From assembly GCA_030043545.1 (NCBI GenBank), contig JASHXM010000094.1, positions 1 through 10,101 of the forward strand: a DNA stretch of 10,101 nt, in the 5' to 3' direction. Below are positions 6,230-10,101 of the stretch, piece by piece (position 1 is the stretch's first letter; the number at the start of each line of letters is the position of its first letter). Under the pieces are notes generated by a model. That model was not told where the DNA came from. It was given only the letters and a program-made list of their open reading frames with translations, and ran no database searches. A program made the translations under genes and the position numbers. The stretch comes from Thermoplasmata archaeon (GTDB taxonomy: Archaea; Thermoplasmatota; Thermoplasmata; Lutacidiplasmatales; UBA184).

Positions 6230-7801
6230 TTACGGACCGCCGGTCCGAACCCCCGCGTCGACCGGGCGGCCCGCGACCCACGTCTCCGCCGACGGTCCGT
6301 CGGGGCCGGCGTCGAGCGCCGACCCGAGCCGAGCGACCGACAGGACGACCAGGTCGGCGGGGGCTCCGGGCTCGAGGCGGCCGCGGTCGGCCATCCCGAG
6401 CGCCTCGGCGGCGCCGGTCGTGTAGAGGCCGAGCGCCTCCTCGACCGGCAGACTCTCGGCGGGGTCCGGGTTCGCCGAGCGACCGTCCTCTCCCCGGCGG
6501 CGCACCGCCGCTCGGATCCCCCGCCACGGGTCGACGGGGTCGAACGGCGCGTCGCTCGACCCCGCGACGACGAGCCCGAGCGACCGGAACGTGCGGAATC
6601 GGTACGCCTCGCCGGACCGCTCCCGCCCCAGGCGTTCCGAGAGCCATCCGTCGCTCGCGACGAACCCGGGTTGAACGACGAGCGCCGGGCGGACCCGGGC
6701 GAGCGCCGGCAACAGCTCGGGGGGCGTCAGCCCGACGTGCTCGATCCGGACCGGCGCCGGCGTGCGGCCGACGAGCGGGGCGAGGAGCCGAAGCGCCCGG
6801 TCGACGGCGCGGTCCCCGATCGCGTGCACCGCCGGGGCCAATCCCCGTTCCGCCGCGGCTCCCAGAACGGTTCCCAGCTCCTCCTCCGACCCGATCGCGA
6901 GCCCCGACGTCGACGGGGCGTCCGCATACGGCGCCCCGAGCCAGGCGGTCCGAGGACCGAACGCCCCGTCGAGGAACGCCTTCACTCCAGTGACCCGAAG
7001 CCGCCGCGACGCCGGAGCGCCCTCGGAGACCCGGTGTCGGGGCGCGTCGCCGAGCCGCACGTACGCCCGGACCTCGATCGGCAGTCGCCCGTCCGCGTCG
7101 AGCTCCGCGAGCGCCGCGAGCTCGGCCGCGGAGGTCGCCATCGTCCCGACCGCCGTGATCCCCCGTCCGACCAGCTCGGAGAGCACGCGAGCGAGCGACG
7201 GCCCGTCGATCGCGCCGGCGGCCTCCGCGACCGGACCGACGGCGCGCATCGCGTCCTCGAAGAGGAGCCCGTCGGGGCGTCCGTCGGCCGCGCGGCCGAA
7301 CGCCGGGTCGTCCGGCGCCGGTCGGTCCGGGTCGATCCCCGCCTCCCGGAGCGCGGCCGTGTTGGCGAGCGCCGCGTGGCCGCTGGCGTGGTAGAGGATC
7401 GTCGGACGATCGCCCGTGCTCGCGTCGAGGGCGCGACGGTCCGGCCACCGGCGGTCGCTCCACCGCTCGGGGTCCCAGCCCCGGCCGACGACCGGGCCGC
7501 CCGGGTGGACCGCGGCCCACGCCGCGACCCGGCCCGCAACGTCGCGGAACGAGCCGGCGTCGGCGATCGCCGGTCCGTGCCGCTGCCGGACGATCTCGGC
7601 GAGATGCAGGTGCGCGTCGACGAGCCCCGGGACGATCAGGCGCCCCGGGATCTCCCGGCGCTCGGCGCCGGTCGGCGCCTGGCGAGCGACCTCGGCGTCC
7701 GTTCCGACCGCGACGACCCGACCGGCCTCGATCAGGAGGGCGTCGGCGTACCGTCGGCCCGTGAAGACGCGGCCGCCGCGGAAGACGACCGCGTCGGTCA
7801 T
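6230..7801 (-). CDS. Amidohydrolase, YtcJ-like (amidohydrolase family 3), metal-dependent
   Basis: A cytoplasmic TIM-barrel metal hydrolase of 523 residues, close to the usual 520-550 of the YtcJ/NfdA group. In order: an N-terminal beta-sandwich part (about 1-56); the metal-binding VPGLVDAHLHL with His64 and His66; HASGHAALANTAAL (138-151); GVKAFLDGAFGPRTAWL (272-288), where Lys274 sits in the family's conserved position; HAIGDRAVD with His326; RIEHVG with His355; and GSSDAPFDPVDPW (414-426) with Asp417. The C-terminal PGAPADLVVL strand closes the sandwich. The full set of expected metal ligands is present, so it should be active. Relatives hydrolyse N-substituted formamides, N-acyl or cyclic amide bonds; the substrate here is unknown. 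It starts 37 nt after glnA, and that gap holds a perfect hairpin. SD support is weak (GGCGG). Confidence 0.9.
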   Translation of the reverse strand: MTDAVVFRGGRVFTGRRYADALLIEAGRVVAVGTDAEVARQAPTGAERREIPGRLIVPGLVDAHLHLAEIVRQRHGPAIADAGSFRDVAGRVAAWAAVHPGGPVVGRGWDPERWSDRRWPDRRALDASTGDRPTILYHASGHAALANTAALREAGIDPDRPAPDDPAFGRAADGRPDGLLFEDAMRAVGPVAEAAGAIDGPSLARVLSELVGRGITAVGTMATSAAELAALAELDADGRLPIEVRAYVRLGDAPRHRVSEGAPASRRLRVTGVKAFLDGAFGPRTAWLGAPYADAPSTSGLAIGSEEELGTVLGAAAERGLAPAVHAIGDRAVDRALRLLAPLVGRTPAPVRIEHVGLTPPELLPALARVRPALVVQPGFVASDGWLSERLGRERSGEAYRFRTFRSLGLVVAGSSDAPFDPVDPWRGIRAAVRRRGEDGRSANPDPAESLPVEEALGLYTTGAAEALGMADRGRLEPGAPADLVVLSVARLGSALDAGPDGPSAETWVAGRPVDAGVRTGGP

Positions 7802-7808
7802 CCCGGGT

Positions 7809-7831
7809 CCGCCGGCGAGGGTCGCCGGCGG
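7809..7831 (-). repeat. Perfect 10-bp hairpin between glutamine synthetase and amidohydrolase genes
   Basis: CCGCCGGCGA (7809-7818) and TCGCCGGCGG (7822-7831) are exact reverse complements around a 3-nt loop. The stem fills most of the 37-nt gap: it begins 7 nt after the glnA stop codon and ends 7 nt before the amidohydrolase ATG. In RNA it would be very stable and would hide the only SD-like bases (GGCGG) of the downstream gene. No T-tract follows, so partial termination, RNA processing or lowered translation of the downstream genes are all possible. Confidence 0.6.
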
Positions 7832-7838
7832 GGCGCGC

Positions 7839-9302
7839 CTAGACGTCGAGGTACCGGTAGAACTCGTACGGGTGGGGCCGCAGGTTGAGCTCCAGCTGCT
7901 CCTGCCGCTTGAGCTCGATGTACGTGTCGATCAGCGAATCCGCGAACGCCGGCTTCAGGAACGCGCGGTCGGCGGCCAGGCAGTCGAGCGACTCGCCGAG
8001 GGAGCCGGGCAGCTCCCGGATCTCGAGCTCGCGCCGCTTCGCGGGGGTCAGCTTGTAGATGTTCTCGTCGACCGGCGCCGGCGGCTCGATCTTCCGCTTG
8101 ATCCCGTCGAGCCCGGCGAGTGCGAGCGCCGCCTCGGTGAGGTAGATGTTCGCGGCCGAGTCCGGCGTGCGGTACTCGATCCGCTTCGCCGCCGGCCGAC
8201 CCTTGTGGTAGAACGGGATCCGGACGTTCGCCGATCGGTTCGCCTTGCTCCAGGCGATGAACACCGGCGCCTCGTAGCCGGGGACGAGCCGGCGGTAGGA
8301 GTTGGTGATCGGGTTGGTGATCGCGCACAGGGCGCGGGCGTGCTCGAGGAGCCCGCCGATGTAGTACCGGCACGTCTGGCTCACCTCCGCGTACGGGTCC
8401 CGCGCGTCGAAGAAGACGTTCTCGCTGCCGCGCCAGAGCGACTGGTTGGTGTGCATGCCGATCCCGTTGTCGCCGTAGATCGGCTTCGGCATCAGGCAGC
8501 CGATCTTCCCGTGGCGGTGGGCGACGTTCTTGATCACGTAGCGGAGGTCCTGGATGTGGTCGGCCATCGGGACGAGCTCGTCGAACCGGAGGTTGATCTC
8601 CGACTGGCTCGCCGTCGCGACCTCGTGGTGGTGGGCGTCCATCGTGAGGTGGAAGTCGTCGGTCAGGATGTTGCACATCTCGGCCCGCAGGCCGACGAGC
8701 GAGTCGACGGGCGGGGTCCGGTGGTACCCCTCCTTGAAGCGGATCGTCGAGTGGGAGTTCCCCGGCTGCCACGGCGACTCGGACTGGTGGATCAGGTAGC
8801 CCGCGCCGGCCCAGGCGTCCCGGACGCCGTCGTACGACGGCAGCAGCTGGACCTGGTCGAAGACGAAGAACTCGACCTCCGGTCCCCAGTACGACCGGTC
8901 GTAGCCGGCGCCGGCGAGGACCGTCTCGGTCCGCCGCGCGACCCCGCGGGGGTCGTGCTCGTACGGCTCCTTCGACGCGCCGAGCCGGACGTCGCAGATG
9001 AACCGGACCGTCTTCCCGACCTCGGGGTTCCACGGGATCGTCGCGATCGTCGAGGGGTCGGGGACGAGCAACATGTCCGACTCGTAGATCTCCCGGAACC
9101 CCCGGACCGAGGAGCCGTCCAGCTTCGGGACCCCGGAGCGGAACATCTCGGGCTCGAGGGCCGCGGCCGGGATGTCGACCTGGTTGAGCCCGCCGAAGAC
9201 ATCGGTGTAGAACAGCTGGACCCAGCGGACGCCGTCCGCCGTGAGCCGCGCCACCACCGCCTCGCCGTCCGTCGCCTGCCCCTTCGCCCGTCCCTTCGCC
9301 AT
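7839..9302 (-). CDS. glnA: Glutamine synthetase, type I
   Basis: Makes glutamine from glutamate, ammonium and ATP in the cytoplasm; type I enzymes are dodecamers. From the ATG at 9302 it has 487 residues, slightly long for the family. Seen: QLFYTDVFG (29-37), LDGSSVRGF (61-69) with the ammonium-site Asp62 and Ser65, GPEVEFFVFD (140-149), HHHEVATASQSEI (224-236), KPIYGDNGIGMHTNQS (273-288), RRLVPGYEAP (337-346), NRSANVRIP (355-363) and KRIEYRTPD (373-381). By alignment in the head with the E. coli enzyme, all six metal ligands are kept (Glu144, Glu227, Glu235; Glu142, His284, Glu376), and also Glu343 and Arg378. Odd points are Asn286 where E. coli has the ATP-side His271, and Ile281 in place of Ser. 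NIYKL near 414-418 keeps the Tyr of the adenylylation loop, but modification is not implied. The frame is open up to 9416, but that would run through the promoter palindrome; ATG 9302 fits the family's N-terminus. Confidence 0.96.
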   Translation of the reverse strand: MAKGRAKGQATDGEAVVARLTADGVRWVQLFYTDVFGGLNQVDIPAAALEPEMFRSGVPKLDGSSVRGFREIYESDMLLVPDPSTIATIPWNPEVGKTVRFICDVRLGASKEPYEHDPRGVARRTETVLAGAGYDRSYWGPEVEFFVFDQVQLLPSYDGVRDAWAGAGYLIHQSESPWQPGNSHSTIRFKEGYHRTPPVDSLVGLRAEMCNILTDDFHLTMDAHHHEVATASQSEINLRFDELVPMADHIQDLRYVIKNVAHRHGKIGCLMPKPIYGDNGIGMHTNQSLWRGSENVFFDARDPYAEVSQTCRYYIGGLLEHARALCAITNPITNSYRRLVPGYEAPVFIAWSKANRSANVRIPFYHKGRPAAKRIEYRTPDSAANIYLTEAALALAGLDGIKRKIEPPAPVDENIYKLTPAKRRELEIRELPGSLGESLDCLAADRAFLKPAFADSLIDTYIELKRQEQLELNLRPHPYEFYRYLDV

Positions 9303-9359
9303 CGCCGTCCCCCGCGCCGCCCCACGGAGCCCCGCTACATGAATGCGGCTCCCTCGCCG

Positions 9360-9377
9360 ATTGGACGAACGTCCAAT
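9360..9377. promoter_or_regulatory. Perfect 18-bp palindrome between glnA and lrp, candidate Lrp operator
   Basis: ATTGGACGAACGTCCAAT has two exact 8-bp arms around a central AA. It stands in the only A/T-rich patch of the divergent glnA/lrp spacer, 57 nt from the glnA ATG and 44 nt from the lrp ATG. Lrp-family proteins bind palindromic sites of this general size, usually with an A/T-rich centre, and commonly control their own gene and a divergent neighbour. The link to this Lrp is inference; another nitrogen regulator could be the binder. Confidence 0.6.
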
Positions 9378-9390
9378 TTCGATACGATAG

Positions 9391-9400
9391 GGCTTAATTC
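9391..9400 (+). promoter_or_regulatory. TATA-like element for lrp, possibly shared with glnA
   Basis: GGCTTAATTC is centred about 27 nt before the lrp ATG, the spacing expected of box A when the transcript starts at the A of the start codon, so lrp is probably leaderless. On the minus strand the same bases read GAATTAAGCC, nearly the same element. If it is used in that direction, glnA would start near 9369, inside the palindrome at 9360-9377, with a leader of about 68 nt. No better glnA TATA box is visible, though a weak one may sit near 9334-9346. Confidence 0.5.
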
Positions 9401-9421
9401 CTGCCTCCCGGTTCATAGCGT

Positions 9422-9946
9422 ATGCGCCGAACGTCCACGCTCGATGCGCTCGACCGCTCGATCCTCGAGGAGCTCAACATCGATGCCCGGCGCAGCCACC
9501 GCGAGATCGCCCACCGGCTCCGCGTCTCGCCGACGACGGTCAGCGCCCGGGTCGCCCGCCTCGAGCAGGAAGGGGTGATCCACGGCTACGTGCCGCTCCT
9601 CGACGACGAACTGCTCGGCTGGGACCTCCTGGCCGCGGTCGGCGTCCGGATCTCGAAGGGACGGCTCCGCGAGGTCGAGGAGCGGCTCGCCCGCGACCCA
9701 CACGCGTACGCCATCTACGACGTCACCGGCGACTTCGATGCGCTCCTGATCGGCCGCTTCCGCGACCGGCGCGACCTCGATCGGTTCGTGAAGCACACCC
9801 TCCAGGACCCCCACGTCGAGCGGTCGAACACGCAGGTGATCCTCAATCGGGTGAAGGAGGACCGGCGCGTGCCGGTCGTGCTGCGCGGCGGCGACCGGCC
9901 CGCCGACGAGAGCCCGTCCGGCGGGGGCCGGTCCGGCAACCGCTAA
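9422..9946 (+). CDS. Lrp/AsnC family transcriptional regulator
   Basis: A feast/famine regulator of 174 residues: an N-terminal winged helix-turn-helix (about 7-57, LDALDRSILEELNIDARRS, then the recognition part VSPTTVSARVARLEQEGVI), a linker, and a RAM ligand-binding domain (about 70-146) with the conserved turn VTGDFDALL (101-109), which in this family helps to form the amino-acid pocket between subunits. The last 28 residues are a Gly/Pro/Arg-rich tail not found in typical 150-residue Lrp proteins. It is divergent from glnA across a 119-nt spacer holding a palindrome, so control of glnA and of itself is likely. The start at ATG 9422 is supported by the TATA-like element 27 nt upstream; no SD is needed. 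The effector (glutamine, lysine or other) cannot be told. Confidence 0.94.
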   Translation: MRRTSTLDALDRSILEELNIDARRSHREIAHRLRVSPTTVSARVARLEQEGVIHGYVPLLDDELLGWDLLAAVGVRISKGRLREVEERLARDPHAYAIYDVTGDFDALLIGRFRDRRDLDRFVKHTLQDPHVERSNTQVILNRVKEDRRVPVVLRGGDRPADESPSGGGRSGNR

Positions 9947-9982
9947 GTGCCCCGGCCCGGTCTCGACCGGCGGAGCGCGGCG

Positions 9983-10101
9983 ATGGACTGGGGGATGGCG
10001 AACCGGATCGCCCGGATGTTCCCGGGAACGAGCGGGAACACGGTGATGCTCGCGGTCGACCACGGCTACTTCATGGGTCCGACGCACCGCCTGGAGGACC
10101 C
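9983..10101 (+). CDS. LsrF/FbaB-like class I aldolase or thiolase family protein, N-terminal part only
   Basis: Only 39 codons are in the window. The visible N-terminus, [14 protein letters not shown] then [18 protein letters not shown], closely resembles the early part of bacterial LsrF (LDWGMQSRL...TGKTVMLAFDHGYFQGP), the AI-2 phosphate thiolase, and more widely the DeoC/LacD/FbaB TIM-barrel group with its conserved DHG. LsrF itself has some 30 extra residues before this point, which are missing here. In archaea, relatives serve as fructose-bisphosphate aldolase or aminodideoxyheptulosonate synthase, so AI-2 breakdown should not be assumed. The Schiff-base lysine lies outside the window. 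The ATG is 36 nt after the lrp stop with GCGGAG about 8 nt upstream, and no TATA box is visible, so co-transcription with lrp is possible. Confidence 0.8.
   Translation, partial: MDWGMANRIARMFPGTSGNTVMLAVDHGYFMGPTHRLED

Noticed and set aside
7839..9302. Gamma-glutamyl-polyamine synthetase (PuuA-like) instead of glutamine synthetase
   Set aside because: The ammonium-site Asp/Ser and the C-terminal GYEAP and NRS motifs match true glutamine synthetase, and Lrp is divergent from it.
9303..9416. Longer glnA start at ATG 9416 (38 extra residues)
   Set aside because: It would translate the palindrome and the promoter elements, and no type I glutamine synthetase needs this extra N-terminus.
7416..9578. 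A 720-residue plus-strand frame crossing the amidohydrolase, glnA and the start of lrp
   Set aside because: Antisense to two genes with full active-site motifs, and it crosses the intergenic promoter region.
9957..9970. Short inverted repeat CCGGT/ACCGG after lrp as terminator
   Set aside because: Only 5 bp, no T-tract, and such short repeats are frequent by chance in this composition.

Overview
The window looks like chromosomal DNA of a GC-rich archaeon (G/C strongly favoured at third codon positions; I could not compute an exact value). Archaeal signs seen in the sequence are TATA-type boxes at the expected distance from starts (CTATAAATA before the aminotransferase, TTTATA before the peptide permease genes, a TTAAT element about 27 nt before the lrp start codon, which implies a leaderless mRNA), a single-domain Lrp/AsnC regulator next to glutamine synthetase, and an LsrF/FbaB-like aldolase family gene. 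The proteins lack the acidic bias of haloarchaea. An uncultured GC-rich lineage such as one of the Thermoplasmatota is my guess, with low confidence. I see no mobile element, CRISPR array, tRNA or rRNA.

Layout. Everything from 1 to about 9302 is coded on the minus strand; the last 680 bases are coded on the plus strand. Read in the direction of transcription from the divergent promoter region (9303-9421), the minus-strand genes are: type I glutamine synthetase (7839-9302); a YtcJ-type amidohydrolase (6230-7801); an unrecognised 204-residue protein (5557-6171); a saccharopine-dehydrogenase-family oxidoreductase (4306-5538); then, behind its own TATA box, a class III aminotransferase of the glutamate-1-semialdehyde type with a long proline-rich N-terminal extension (2564-4144); then, behind another TATA box, a Dpp/Opp-type ABC importer: permeases DppB and DppC and the start of ATPase DppD (1-2467), which runs off the left edge. 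On the plus strand are an Lrp/AsnC regulator (9422-9946) and the first 39 codons of an LsrF-like aldolase/thiolase family protein (9983 to the right edge).

How it may work together. The genes fit an amino-acid or amine nitrogen module: the ABC importer would bring in peptides or similar compounds, the amidohydrolase would cleave an amide or cyclic C-N bond, the saccharopine-dehydrogenase-like enzyme and the aminotransferase would act on amino groups, and glutamine synthetase would fix the ammonium. Lrp is divergent from glutamine synthetase, and between them lies a perfect 18-bp palindrome that is a good candidate operator. The joint pathway is inference; no substrate can be read from the sequence. 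The items most worth a second look are the glnA/lrp intergenic region, the 10-bp stem between glnA and the amidohydrolase, the unrecognised gene at 5557-6171, and the Pro-rich extension of the aminotransferase.
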